DNA of 36,182 nucleotides from Clostridiales bacterium (GTDB lineage Bacteria > Bacillota > Sulfobacillia > Sulfobacillales > Sulfobacillaceae), in NCBI GenBank assembly GCA_027365485.1, contig DAHXNH010000381.1:1-36182 (forward strand), read 5' to 3'. The first letter of the stretch is position 1, and the number at the start of each line of letters is the position of its first letter. This document shows positions 1-8,919 of the stretch, in pieces. Both the position numbers and the translations under genes were made by a program. The notes under the pieces were generated by a model. It ran no database searches, was not told the origin of the DNA, and worked only from the letters and a program-made list of their open reading frames with translations.

Positions 1-149
1 GAAAACCCACTGCCTACGCCAATCAGCGAATGCTGGGAATACCATTGGGGGAGTTCCCCGACCACCAGTGCAACCTCGGAATTAGGCTAGAACTGATGAC
101 CACTGACTTAGCCAAGCCATAGACAAAACGAGTTAGCCATAACAGATAA

Positions 150-770
150 ACTCAAGCCCGAAGTCTTTACGATCTCAACCATACGCTCATTGACGCCTTT
201 TATACCTCGGGTGCGTATCGACAAGTCAGCCGTTTTATCCCGGTGGCCATTGACGGCAGTATCTTGGAACTCCCGAACACGCCCGCTTTGGCGGAGGCGT
301 TCGGCACCCTGTCAGAGTTGGCTCGGGCGCGGATGTCTCACCCGTTTGACGTGGCTAATGGCCACTGTTTGAGTGCCACTCAAGCCCCTTGCGCCACGAG
401 TGAACGAGACCTGGCGCGGCGCAATATTGCCGAAGTGCGCAGGATCCTCGGGCCCGGCCATTGCATTTTATGGTTGGAGGATCGCGGGTACCCTTGGACT
501 GCGCCAAAGGCTTTCCGTCCTTCCCGTTCTGGATGGAGTGGGATCACGCTGGCGAAAAATATCTCATGCGCGTGCCCGCCGACGTTTTATCCGGAAGAGT
601 TTGGCCCGGTGGCGCGTGATGAGTGGGTCGCGATTACCGTCACCCCAAACCGGGCCCGCGAGTTCGCAGCCTAGGGGCATCCGGTGCCCGTGGGCACCGA
701 ACTGCGTCTTAGCGTAATCCAGGTGATCTTACCCAATTCGTCGAGTCTCTCCATTCGTAACAGACAAGAG
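150..770 (+). pseudogene. IS4-family transposase relic, frameshifted
   Basis: Fragment of a DDE transposase of the IS4 family. The frame open over 150-674 gives NAFY-like text (TLIDAFYTSGAYRQVSRF) followed by AIDGSILELPNTPALAEAFG, the block around the first catalytic Asp, then DLARRNI and GPGHCILWLEDRGYP, the block around the second Asp. After that, homology moves between frames: another frame reads EKYLMRVPADVL (about 553-590), and the first frame resumes as WVAITVTPNRAREFAA, meets a TAG at 672-674, and continues beyond it as GHPVPVGTELRLSVIQVILP. The third catalytic acidic residue and the C-terminus are missing, as are recognisable terminal repeats. The copy is therefore dead. Assignment rests on motif resemblance only; the family level is fairly secure and the exact IS is unknown. 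Confidence 0.7.
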
Positions 771-880
771 AGAATAGTCAAAGTAGTCGGCACGTTGAAA
801 CCGATACGTACCACTGTGTGTCTTGGGCTTAGATCTCCGTAGCACCAACCTTTTTATTGGCTGGGTATCGCTTTCCTAAC

Positions 881-910
881 TTGCCAACGAATCAGCTCTG
901 TCGCTATAAT
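881..910 (+). promoter_or_regulatory. Sigma-A-type promoter of the antitoxin-toxin pair
   Basis: TTGCCA at 881-886 and a perfect TATAAT at 905-910 are separated by 18 bp. Transcription would start near 917, about 75 nt before the antitoxin start codon. Confidence 0.6.
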
Positions 911-992
911 GAGAGTATGAAATTCCAACGTTCCGACAATCCTATGAGAGGTGGTGCATACAATGTCAGTAACAGAAAGGAGTGTGACTGGC

Positions 993-1292
993 ATGCTACG
1001 AGAGACCGTACATTTTAAGACGAAGAGCCAGGTCACGATTCCGAAGGCGTTCGTAGAATTGTTGGGTTTGAAACAAGGCGACATTCTCGAGGCTCGCGTT
1101 GAAGATGGGAAAATCGTGCTAGTGCCTACGGTTGCGATACCAAAGGATCAAGCGTGGTATTGGAGCAAGGCGTGGCAATCCGAAGAACTGGAAATCAACG
1201 AACAGATCGCACGAGGAGCGGTCATGGGGCCAATGGAACGTGATAAGGCTCTGTCCATCCTGGATGGCCTCATGAAACAGGATGGCAAATAA
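993..1292 (+). CDS. AbrB/SpoVT-type antitoxin
   Basis: A 99-residue protein with an N-terminal swapped-hairpin AbrB/MazE DNA-binding domain (residues about 3-45, including KTKSQVTIPKAFVELLGLKQGD), followed by a charged C-terminal helix region (SEELEINEQIARGAV) of the sort that wraps and neutralises a toxin. The ATG at 993 was chosen because AAAGGAG lies at 976-982, 10 nt upstream; in-frame GTG and ATG codons at 951-965 have no such site. The 3' end overlaps the next reading frame by 11 nt, typical of a translationally coupled antitoxin-toxin operon. As in such pairs, the protein would bind its own promoter, although no operator was identified. It still looks intact even though the downstream toxin frame is broken. 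Confidence 0.8.
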   Translation: MLRETVHFKTKSQVTIPKAFVELLGLKQGDILEARVEDGKIVLVPTVAIPKDQAWYWSKAWQSEELEINEQIARGAVMGPMERDKALSILDGLMKQDGK

Positions 1293-1557
1293 ATTTCTCA
1301 TCTCGTACTCGGACAGATTTCTCCGCAACTTTGCTAAGTTAGACAGCGAGTCGCAGCAGGCGGTACGTGAGGCGATCGAACAACTCACCGACGATCCTCG
1401 ACATCCTGGTCTGCGTACGCACCGAGTCCATGCAACAAAATCGGTTTGAGAGGCTTCAGCCAATATGGACTTGCGCATCACATGGCAGTATAGCGGTTCT
1501 GATGTCATTGTGATCCGGAACTGCGGCCACCATGATCGCACTCTCAAAAATCCATAA
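1282..1557 (+). pseudogene. RelE/YafQ-like toxin interrupted by an in-frame TGA
   Basis: The frame begins at ATG 1282, inside the last codons of the antitoxin, and would encode about 91 residues, a normal length for RelE/ParE-superfamily toxins. It reads FLRNFAKLDSESQQAVREAI, then LTDDPRHPGLRTHRVHATKSV, a TGA at 1447-1449, then EASANMDLRITWQY and HHDRTLKNP before a TAA at 1555-1557. Related toxins carry a Trp or similar residue before the EAS block, so a TGG-to-TGA nonsense change is the simplest explanation. Both halves stay in a single frame, so this is a lone point lesion. It would truncate the protein to 55 residues and remove the likely catalytic C-terminus. Readthrough or a sequencing error cannot be excluded. 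Confidence 0.75.
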
Positions 1558-1726
1558 CAGAACGGTCGATTCGAGAACCTCTCTTACTTTCTCCGTCCGC
1601 CCCTTTCCTGCCTCCGCTGCCCTCCCTCATAGCGTTAAACACTGAGCGTACTGCCAGCACATTACTTCCGCAGATGATTGTTGATGGAAGTGTTGGTGAA
1701 AACCCTGTTCCTGTATCCTTGCCGCA

Positions 1727-1753
1727 AAATAAAAATCCCGCAATCGCTTGCGG
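1727..1753 (-). terminator. Rho-independent terminator behind the tRNA remnant
   Basis: On the minus strand CCGCAA, a GCGA loop and TTGCGG (1738-1753) are followed by GATTTTTATTTT. It lies about 20 nt past the 3' end of the tRNA-Arg remnant and looks like that tRNA's native terminator. Confidence 0.75.
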
Positions 1754-1772
1754 TAAAAGGGTTTTGAGATAG

Positions 1773-1815
1773 TGTCCCCGGCAGGATTCGAACCTGCGAC
1801 GACCGGGATTAGAAG
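1773..1815 (-). other. 3' half of a tRNA-Arg(UCU) gene, probable attachment-site scar
   Basis: Read on the minus strand this is an anticodon loop CTTCTAA (anticodon TCT), the 3' anticodon-stem strand TCCCG, a variable segment, a perfect T-arm (GCAGG TTCGAAT CCTGC) and the 3' acceptor strand CGGGGAC plus discriminator A. The matching 5' acceptor strand GTCCCCG and any D-arm are absent from the upstream 100 nt, so this cannot be a functional tRNA. Integrative elements that recombine at tRNA genes leave exactly such a 3' half at one end while an intact tRNA is rebuilt at the other. With this orientation the element would extend towards higher coordinates. No intact tRNA-Arg is present in the window, so the inference is incomplete. 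Confidence 0.7.
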
Positions 1816-2089
1816 GCCCGCCGCACTCGGGGGTCTATGCCGTGGCTCCGATGCGCTGGAGTCCTTGTCCATCAAGGAATTCGCGGGGGCGTTCTATCTA
1901 CCGTGTCACTCCTAAAATACTCGTTTCATCCCTTCGTGGTGACGCCGTGGTGACGGATTCGATCCCTCTCACACCCAACCTCACAACGTGCGTATTCGTG
2001 GGTCCACCATAATGACGATCCGCGCCATGAAGCTCCAGGATAGCACCGCTGTGGATTCGTCGCTGAGGGCTATACGCGTGAATCTCCTT

Positions 2090-2244
2090 ACATGCATCCT
2101 AAGATGAGTCAGGTGACAGGGCGACATCCCAACCTTGTGAGCAAGATTCACCTTCATTCCTCCATTTGGAGTAGAAACTCTGACCCATTTTAGGCGATCC
2201 CCTTCACTTGAAGGACGGAACCTGACTCATCTTAAGATGCATGT
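2090..2244. mobile_element. 155-bp MITE-like element with 25-bp terminal inverted repeats
   Basis: The left arm at 2090-2114 (acatgcatcctaagatgagt, then caggt) and the reverse complement of 2220-2244 agree at 24 of 25 positions. The 105-bp interior has no reading frame of note. Perfection over 25 bp and the small size point to a non-autonomous element or an IS reduced to its two ends. No clear target-site duplication is visible in the immediate flanks, so the exact outer boundary is uncertain. No transposase with these ends lies in the window. Confidence 0.65.
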
Positions 2245-2300
2245 TGATTTTTTGCTGCTCTTCAGAAGATCCGCACCCAACTGCGATTGTTCAAACCGCG

Positions 2301-2567
2301 CTAACGTCCAGCGATTACGATTATTTCCAATTCACTCAGTTTCCCACCGTCCTGGGCGCAAGGGTCCAACAACAAAAACGTCGACTTGAGATAGTCGGTG
2401 ATGATCACTTCGAATTGGCTGCCGCCCGTTTGAGCTACCAACCGCTCCCCACGTTCCGATACCAATTGGTCAGCACTGCCCCGAGCGATCCGAACCGACA
2501 GTCTGTTTGATGAATCGGCGTTACTAGGAATAGCCCGGTCATGGATCCCCAATACCGATTCGAGCAA
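2301..2567 (-). CDS. Doubtful hypothetical fragment downstream of the methyltransferase relic
   Basis: An open frame of about 88 codons, extendable a few codons upstream (KAWQRFHER) to a stop. It contains SVRIARGSADQLVSERGERL and FEVIITDYLKSTFLLLDP. I do not recognise it. It lies immediately behind the decayed DNA methyltransferase on the same strand, where a cognate restriction gene or a further methyltransferase-associated gene could once have been. No good ribosome binding site was found, and surrounding frames contain stops, so it may be a gene fragment or chance. Confidence 0.25.
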   Translation of the reverse strand: MLESVLGIHDRAIPSNADSSNRLSVRIARGSADQLVSERGERLVAQTGGSQFEVIITDYLKSTFLLLDPCAQDGGKLSELEIIVIAGR

Positions 2568-2632
2568 TCGTTCATGGAACCTCTGCCAGGCTTTTACCTA
2601 GGAGCTTCGCTATTCAAAATCCCACCACACTA

Positions 2633-3327
2633 TCATTTACTCAGAGCCATCACATGTTCCGAGTGCATACCCTTTTCAATGGCGGACCCTTTGTGGCCCC
2701 ATCGAACCGGCATCATACGACGACCTCGGTCTAACGATCGTTCGACCAATCCACGAACTTGAAATCCCAACGCTTGAGCAATCGCCGCCAACGACTGGGG
2801 CGTTTCGACATCGAGGCCCCGCTTGGTGGACATGCCGACGACGACCAACGCGCATTGTTCTGGCTTGAGCACCAGGAACATCTCCGCCATAGCCTGGCCC
2901 ATGTCCTAGAAATAAGGTGCCAGTACCCCAGATTTGGCGTGGTCTTTAAGGTCTAGTTCCTGTAAAATGCGTCGAACCGCGGTCGGAAAGCCATCCCAGT
3001 CGAAGAGTTTATGGCGCTCTGTTCCAAGATAGCCGGTCCGCAAAACCGCGAGGTCTTTTAGCGGATTTCCCATCCACACGAGAGAAAACTTGTTGGCACG
3101 CACATAGTCGATCGCATTGGCATACGGCGGAGAGGTCACGATGAGATCGAAGGAATGGCCGACTTGGGTGCTTTGTCCGCAACTTTGTGCGGCCGACTAT
3201 GGGCCAAGTCCCGAGCCCCCGATACCCCTCCAGACTGAGTGACAATGATCGAAGAAAACACGCCCAAAAAGAACTGCCGATAGTCTGGGGCTTCAACGGC
3301 CTCGATCTCCTCCATCAAGGCCTCCAC
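2633..3327 (-). pseudogene. SPPY-type DNA methyltransferase, broken by a frameshift and a TAG
   Basis: Remnant of an amino-methyltransferase acting on DNA (N4-cytosine or N6-adenine class). The central part reads VGHSFDLIVTSPPYANAIDY; TSPPY is the catalytic motif IV. It continues with VRANKFSLVWMG, which is typical of this family. The frame then meets a TAG at 2906-2908 and continues unchanged as DMGQAMAEMFLVLKP and ALVVVGMSTKRGLDVETPQS to SEHVMALSK, the usual C-terminal EHVL-like end. Upstream, the N-terminal part (EAPDYRQFFLGVFSSIIVT, ARDLAHSRPHK) lies in another frame, so at least one frameshift falls just before the GHSF block, near 3150-3180. More N-terminal sequence is degraded beyond 3327. 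With two lesions it is not expected to make enzyme. It probably belonged to a restriction-modification or solitary methyltransferase cargo of the adjacent decayed element. Confidence 0.8.
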
Positions 3328-3381
3328 CTCCAGAATCGTCTCAGGACGAACCCGTTTCCTGGGTTTCTTCTGTCAGGATCC

Positions 3382-3421
3382 AAAAAGAGGGCCTCCGCAC
3401 CGTTACAATGCGGAAGCCCTC
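3382..3421 (-). terminator. groESL operon terminator
   Basis: Minus-strand hairpin with a 13-bp stem (GAGGGCTTCCGCA paired with TGCGGAGGCCCTC, one G-U pair), a 9-nt loop and a following TTTTT. It starts 16 nt after the groEL stop codon. Confidence 0.9.
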
Positions 3422-3437
3422 TCCATATGGATTGAAA

Positions 3438-5075
<1,638 letters not shown>

Positions 5076-5106
5076 TTACCCCTCCAAAAATATCTTTATC
5101 AGCGTC

Positions 5107-5409
5107 TTAGGCTAATACTGGTGCCCCGGTCAATACCGCCAAAATGTCGGCTTCGCTTATCAGCAAGTACTCGTTTTGACCTACCCGCACCTTAGTTCCG
5201 CGGTTCGCTTCAAACAGCACCACGTCTTCGTTTTGAACTTCCAATGGAGCACGCGTACCATTCTCCAGCAAATGACCACTGCCTACTGCTACCACCCGAG
5301 CCTTTTGCAGTTGATCTTTGGCCGTATCCGGCAACACGATCCCAGCCACGGTGGTTTCTTGATTAATCACTTCAACCACCACATGGTCCGCTAATGGACG
5401 CACATCCAT
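5107..5409 (-). CDS. groES: Co-chaperonin GroES (10 kDa)
   Basis: Heptameric lid of the GroEL chamber. The 100 residues start MDVRPLADHVVVEVINQE and contain the mobile-loop region TTVAGIVLPDTAKDQLQKA, with the hydrophobic IVL tripeptide that contacts GroEL, followed by the beta-barrel core (ARVVAVGSGHLLENG, EDVVLFEANRGTKVRVGQNEYLLI). The family usually runs MxxPLxDRVVV, so the Arg-to-His change in DHVV is a mild variant. The ATG at 5409 has AAAGGGG upstream. It is the first gene of a groES-groEL operon behind a sigma-A promoter and a perfect CIRCE operator. Confidence 0.97.
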   Translation of the reverse strand: MDVRPLADHVVVEVINQETTVAGIVLPDTAKDQLQKARVVAVGSGHLLENGTRAPLEVQNEDVVLFEANRGTKVRVGQNEYLLISEADILAVLTGAPVLA

Positions 5410-5448
5410 GAACCATCAACGCCCCTTTCCCATCTGAAATTCACTGTG

Positions 5449-5475
5449 TTAGCACTCACCTGTTTCGAGTGCTAA
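5449..5475 (-). promoter_or_regulatory. CIRCE operator (HrcA binding site)
   Basis: TTAGCACTC (5449-5457), a 9-nt spacer and GAGTGCTAA (5467-5475) form the perfect consensus inverted repeat. It lies between the promoter and groES, so HrcA repression released on heat shock is expected. Confidence 0.97.
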
Positions 5476-5489
5476 CCGTTCCGTGGAAA

Positions 5490-5518
5490 AGTGTACCGAG
5501 AACTTCAATGAGAGTCAA
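5490..5518 (-). promoter_or_regulatory. Sigma-A promoter of groESL
   Basis: Minus-strand TTGACT (5513-5518) and TACACT (5490-5495) are separated by exactly 17 bp. The expected start site falls just before or at the CIRCE element. Confidence 0.85.
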
Positions 5519-5601
5519 ATAAATCTCTTCTCAGGATAATCTTGGATAACTCCATTTACATCCACAAATCGCAGTTTTTCGGATGATATCGAGCCTTTTC
5601 G

Positions 5602-6075
5602 TTATTTTTCATGAGAAGTCTCTCCGTGTAAGAGATCGGCTGCGTGTTCAAAAACCGGCGCGATAACGGGAAACAATTGCTCTACGGACCTGGCTGATCC
5701 TGGAAGGTTCACAATCAAACTGGCACCGGCAACGCCCGCTAAGCCTCGACTCAACATAGCCATAGCGGTGTACGAGAGCGAAACCTGGCGGAGCGTTTCA
5801 GCAATACCCGGCACCTCTCGCTCAATTACCAAGCGAGTGGCCTCCGGAGTAACGTCCCTTGGACCGATCCCAGTGCCTCCAGTGGTCAAAATGATCTCCA
5901 TCTCCTGCTCAACCCAATCCCTCAGCGCGTCAGCGATGGATGGCACCTCGTCGTCGACCACCCTTCGGCTCACCTCCGCGATTCGTTCGCACTGTTGACA
6001 GAGCCAGGTTCCAGCGCCGTCCACCCGGGTCCCTCGAAACACTCCGTCGCTGATGGTGAGGACTCCAATCCGCAC
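5602..6075 (-). CDS. MoaB/MogA-type molybdopterin adenylyltransferase
   Basis: Activates molybdopterin with ATP to give the adenylated form used for molybdate insertion. The protein (about 157 residues) is a single MoCF-binding domain: RIGVLTISDGVFRGTRVDGAG, then IILTTGGTGIGPRDVTPEAT, the nucleotide- and pterin-binding signature, and LIVNLPGSARSVEQLFPVI near the end. Start choice: an ATG at 6081 directly abuts the AGGGAGGA site with no spacing, while the GTG at 6075 lies 6 to 7 nt from it and gives the typical MRIGVLTISD beginning, so 6075 is preferred. It is 70 nt downstream of moaC, probably co-transcribed. Sequence alone does not separate MoaB from MogA. A weak MoaB without activity, as in E. 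coli, is possible. Confidence 0.9.
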   Translation of the reverse strand: MRIGVLTISDGVFRGTRVDGAGTWLCQQCERIAEVSRRVVDDEVPSIADALRDWVEQEMEIILTTGGTGIGPRDVTPEATRLVIEREVPGIAETLRQVSLSYTAMAMLSRGLAGVAGASLIVNLPGSARSVEQLFPVIAPVFEHAADLLHGETSHEK

Positions 6076-6145
6076 GCCCATTCCTCCCTAGTCGGTGTCA
6101 TATCTTTGGCTTCTTCCAGCTTTGGCCAAGGCCGGCCGCTCCGTC

Positions 6146-6670
6146 CTACGAACCTCGCTCAGAGTCGCCACCCTGGTCATCTCGCGCCGAGGAGGACGGG
6201 GCAGCATATCTGCCACTTTTCCCTCCTGTCTTGACCAGCAAACGTATCCCGCCTAGGTGCATTCCTCGGTCCAGGCTTTTCAACATATCGTAGAGTGTCA
6301 GCAAGGCAGCGCTGACCCCAGTCAATGCCTCCATCTCCACCCCGGTGGCGGCCGCAGTGTTCACTTGGACCTGCACCCGAATCGACTCCGCTTCCAGTTC
6401 CAAGATGCACTCTACCCCCGAAAGACTAACTGGGTGGCAGAGCGGAACGATCTCTGCGGTGCGTTTTGCGGCCATTATCGCGGCAACGCGCGCAACCGCT
6501 AAGACATCTCCCTTTAGCGTAGACCCAGCTCGGACAGCGGATATCACCTCAGCAGAAGCAAAGATCCGACCCTCGGCGACGGCGTGGCGAGCACTAACTG
6601 GCTTGTGCGAGACGTCGACCATATGCACTTCCCCACGCTTGTTGAGGTGGCTGAACTCTCGATTATCCAC
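6146..6670 (-). CDS. moaC: Cyclic pyranopterin monophosphate synthase MoaC
   Basis: Second step of molybdenum cofactor synthesis: converts the MoaA product, 3',8-cyclo-7,8-dihydro-GTP, to cyclic pyranopterin monophosphate. The 174 residues show MVDVSHKPVSARHAVAEGRI, PLCHP (76-80, catalytic His), TGVEMEALTGVSAALLTLYD (109-128) and D128/K131 of the active site. The C-terminus carries a hydrophilic tail (about residues 152-174) a little longer than usual. The GTG start at 6670 has GGAAAGGATAGGGAA upstream. Gaps of 45 nt to the upstream dehydrogenase and 70 nt to the MoaB/MogA gene suggest one transcript. moaA and moaE are not in the window. Confidence 0.95.
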   Translation of the reverse strand: MDNREFSHLNKRGEVHMVDVSHKPVSARHAVAEGRIFASAEVISAVRAGSTLKGDVLAVARVAAIMAAKRTAEIVPLCHPVSLSGVECILELEAESIRVQVQVNTAAATGVEMEALTGVSAALLTLYDMLKSLDRGMHLGGIRLLVKTGGKSGRYAAPSSSARDDQGGDSERGS

Positions 6671-6715
6671 GGCTGTTCCCTATCCTTTCCACGTTCTCGA
6701 TCGCCAGCGTAGAAC

Positions 6716-7675
6716 CTAGGTCATGGTCAAGACCGAGCGGAAACGAACATCGGCCGCCATCATTCGGGCAAACGCCTCCCGAGCGTTTGACAAGGGAAAT
6801 CGCTCGACCATCGCTGAAATCCCTGTCAATCGACTAAAGGCAATGGTCTCCTGCAAATCACCAGCCTCGCCTCCGGTCCACCCCCGAATACTGCGGCGCC
6901 CGTTTAAGAATTGGGAAGGATTCAGCGTGAGCGGTTCGTTGCCACCAATCACGGTCACCAATTGTCCATTTTTTCCAAGTCCCTCAAATACCTGGGAGAT
7001 AAATTTCGCACTGGGCGCCGTGGCCAAAATGACACGCGCACCGCCCCACTCTTGCAAGACTTTGACGGGATCCTCTCGGCTGGCGTCGATGTAGCCATGC
7101 GCACCCAATGCTTCAGCCAGTCTGGCTTTTTCCGACCCACGAGAAACGGCCACGGTGTGAAATCCTGCGCGCCGGGCAAATTGCAAGGCGAGATGGCCGA
7201 GACCACCGATCCCCAACACCGCCACCAGATCTCCCGGGCGGGCGATGCTGTGCTTCAAAGCGCTAAAACTGGTGACCCCAGCGCACATTAACGGGGCCAG
7301 GAGACTGGCATCGGACTCCGATTCCAATCGAACCAAAGCGTCGACGGAAGCCACCATGTATTCGGCGTAGCCGCCATCGATGGTAAGCCCGGTGATCTCT
7401 CCCGGTCCGGCGATCCAACCCACGCCCACCCGCTGGCCTAATGCCAGGCCTTCGACCGCAGTTCCCAGAGCATCAATGACGCCTACCACTTCATGGCCAG
7501 GAATTCGCGGATATTGAGCTCTCGGGTGATGGCCCTCAATCGCCATCACTTCTCCGTGGCATACGCCACAGGCCTCCACCTGAATCCTGACCTGATGGGG
7601 ACTCGGTTCGGGCACTTTTCGTTCGACAAGTCGCAAGGGACCGCCGCGTTCTTTGACTTCAACCGCCATCATCAT
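6716..7675 (-). CDS. Zinc-type alcohol dehydrogenase lacking the structural-zinc lobe
   Basis: Medium-chain dehydrogenase/reductase, presumably NAD(P)-dependent and oxidising an alcohol or reducing an aldehyde. Catalytic zinc ligands are visible at C39 (ACGVCHGE), H61 and E62 (IPGHEVVG) and C131 (APLMCAGVT); the nucleotide fold has GIGGLG at 155-160. Relatives carry CGxCxxC...C between GVGW and the GGYAEYM block. Here the text runs RVGVGWIAGPGEITGLTIDGG directly, so all four structural cysteines are absent. The join is in frame and both sides are well preserved, so the enzyme may still fold. The start at 7675 (MMMAVEVKERGGP) matches family N-termini. An open extension to 7852 shows no family resemblance and is not included. 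The ribosome binding site (AGAAGAAG) is weak. Probably the first gene of a unit with moaC. Confidence 0.85.
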   Translation of the reverse strand: MMMAVEVKERGGPLRLVERKVPEPSPHQVRIQVEACGVCHGEVMAIEGHHPRAQYPRIPGHEVVGVIDALGTAVEGLALGQRVGVGWIAGPGEITGLTIDGGYAEYMVASVDALVRLESESDASLLAPLMCAGVTSFSALKHSIARPGDLVAVLGIGGLGHLALQFARRAGFHTVAVSRGSEKARLAEALGAHGYIDASREDPVKVLQEWGGARVILATAPSAKFISQVFEGLGKNGQLVTVIGGNEPLTLNPSQFLNGRRSIRGWTGGEAGDLQETIAFSRLTGISAMVERFPLSNAREAFARMMAADVRFRSVLTMT

Positions 7676-7991
7676 CTTCTTCTGCAATATTTGCCTGCCT
7701 TTCCAAACCTCACGGTTGGCGCGGCCTACCCACACTTTACCCAATGCGGCGTTAAAGGCCCATCGCCCGGTTTCAATTGTGCTATCTTTGACTTTGACCA
7801 TGTGGCGAGTCACCTGGTGCACCCCTGGGAATTTTATCTGGCACCCGTGCAACCACGTCGACTATCTCGTTTTCGATTCGGCTTTTCGGTCTCCGTCGCA
7901 CATAAACTGTCTAGCCCACATGCCACCATTTCCAGCCGTCGTGGCTTTCAGCCAAATGAATGCGCCCGCCCGGCGAGCGCGGCGGTCCCAA
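7676..7991. other. Intergenic stretch between metA and the dehydrogenase
   Basis: 316 bp. The minus strand is open from 7852 to the dehydrogenase (about 59 codons, including STIETGRWAFNAALGKVWVG), but I recognise no family and see no ribosome binding site at its beginning. A GC-rich run at 7958-7985 follows the metA stop without a T-tract, so no convincing terminator was found. Confidence 0.4.
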
Positions 7992-8906
7992 TTATCGCCG
8001 CTTTCCCAATTCGTAGGGCGTTTCTTGGTACACATAATAGTTTAGCCAATTAGACATGAGAAGACTGGCGTGTGACCTCCAGTTATGCACAGGTTTCTGG
8101 GTGGGATCGTCATTCGGAAAATAGTGGACGGGCAGAGCCATTTCAATGCCCCGCTCTCGATCGCGTCGATACTCATCTCGAAGCGTCAACAAGTCGTATT
8201 CCGGATGCCCGGTCACATAGATCTGACGTCCATCTCGAGTAGCCACCATATACACCCCGGCCTGATCAGAGACAGAAAGGACTTCTAGATCAGACACCGC
8301 TTCGATCTCTTCCAGCCGAAGTTCAGCGTTGCGCGAGTGGGGCGCCCAAAAATATTCATCGAACCCTCGCACCAGCTTCGAATGTCCCACGATTGCGTGT
8401 TCAAAGACTCCAAAGAGTTTGGACGAGAAGACGTGCTTCGGCACACCAAATTCGTGATACAGGCCCGCCATGGCCGCCCAACACACGAGCAAAGTAGAGG
8501 TTACATGGGTTCGGCTCCACGTCATGATCTCTTGAAACTCCGGCCAATAACCCACGGATTCAAAAGGCAAATGTTCGATGGGAGCTCCGGTCACGATCAT
8601 TCCGTCGAAATAGCGCTCTTCAATCTCCTCCACCGTCTTGTAGAACGCGGCTAAATGCTGCGCCGAAGTGTTCTTCGACTGGTGCGTACGCATGCGCAGA
8701 AACGAAATGTCGAGTTGCAACGGCGTGTTCCCCAACAGGCGCAGAATTTGCGTTTCTGCTGTCTCTTTGACCGGCATCAGATTCAAAATCACGATGTGCA
8801 GGGGACGAATATCCTGATGGAATGCTCGATCCTCGGTCATCACGAAAATGTCTTCACCCTCCAAAATGTCTTTGGCCGGTAAATTGTCTGGAATTTTTAT
8901 AGGCAA
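7992..8906 (-). CDS. metA: Homoserine O-acyltransferase MetA, predicted acetyl-CoA type
   Basis: First committed step of methionine synthesis in the cytosol: acylates homoserine. Numbered from a TTG start ([20 protein letters not shown]), the nucleophile is C142 ([11 protein letters not shown]) and the catalytic pair is H234/E236 (YVTGHPEYD), at or within one position of the family numbering. Residue 111, known to select the acyl donor in MetA enzymes, is Glu (GAPIEHLPF), which predicts acetyl-CoA rather than succinyl-CoA. The usual CWGAQAGL around the nucleophile is CWAAMAGL here. An upstream ATG at 8939 adds 11 residues ([11 protein letters not shown]) not found in the family and has no ribosome site, whereas AGGAGG precedes the TTG by 7 nt. 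The C-terminal [18 protein letters not shown] is canonical. Transcribed alone, divergent from the TauE-like gene. Confidence 0.95.
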   Translation of the reverse strand: MPIKIPDNLPAKDILEGEDIFVMTEDRAFHQDIRPLHIVILNLMPVKETAETQILRLLGNTPLQLDISFLRMRTHQSKNTSAQHLAAFYKTVEEIEERYFDGMIVTGAPIEHLPFESVGYWPEFQEIMTWSRTHVTSTLLVCWAAMAGLYHEFGVPKHVFSSKLFGVFEHAIVGHSKLVRGFDEYFWAPHSRNAELRLEEIEAVSDLEVLSVSDQAGVYMVATRDGRQIYVTGHPEYDLLTLRDEYRRDRERGIEMALPVHYFPNDDPTQKPVHNWRSHASLLMSNWLNYYVYQETPYELGKRR

Positions 8907-8913
8907 CCCAATT

Positions 8914-8919
8914 CCTCCT
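8914..8919 (-). promoter_or_regulatory. Ribosome binding site that fixes the TTG start of metA
   Basis: Minus-strand AGGAGG, 7 nt before TTG at 8906. It lies inside the longer reading frame that begins at ATG 8939, which argues against that start. Confidence 0.8.

Larger units (their letters stand above)
1558..2632. other. Accessory stretch without an intact recognisable gene
   Basis: Between the broken toxin and the broken methyltransferase I found no convincing complete gene. The stretch holds a minus-strand terminator, a tRNA-Arg 3' remnant, a 155-bp inverted-repeat element and one doubtful minus-strand reading frame, each listed separately. The part at 1816-2089 shows nothing beyond short repeats of GTGGTGAC. 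Confidence 0.6.

Noticed and set aside
1773-1870. Complete tRNA-Arg gene on the minus strand
   Set aside because: The 3' half is perfect, but no GTCCCCG acceptor strand or D-arm exists upstream.
1627-1875. Minus-strand reading frame of 82 codons
   Set aside because: It runs through the tRNA remnant and its terminator; the apparent protein is translated tRNA sequence.
7676-7852. N-terminal extension of the alcohol dehydrogenase
   Set aside because: It is open for 59 codons but has no family similarity and no ribosome site; the family N-terminus matches MMMAVEV at 7675.
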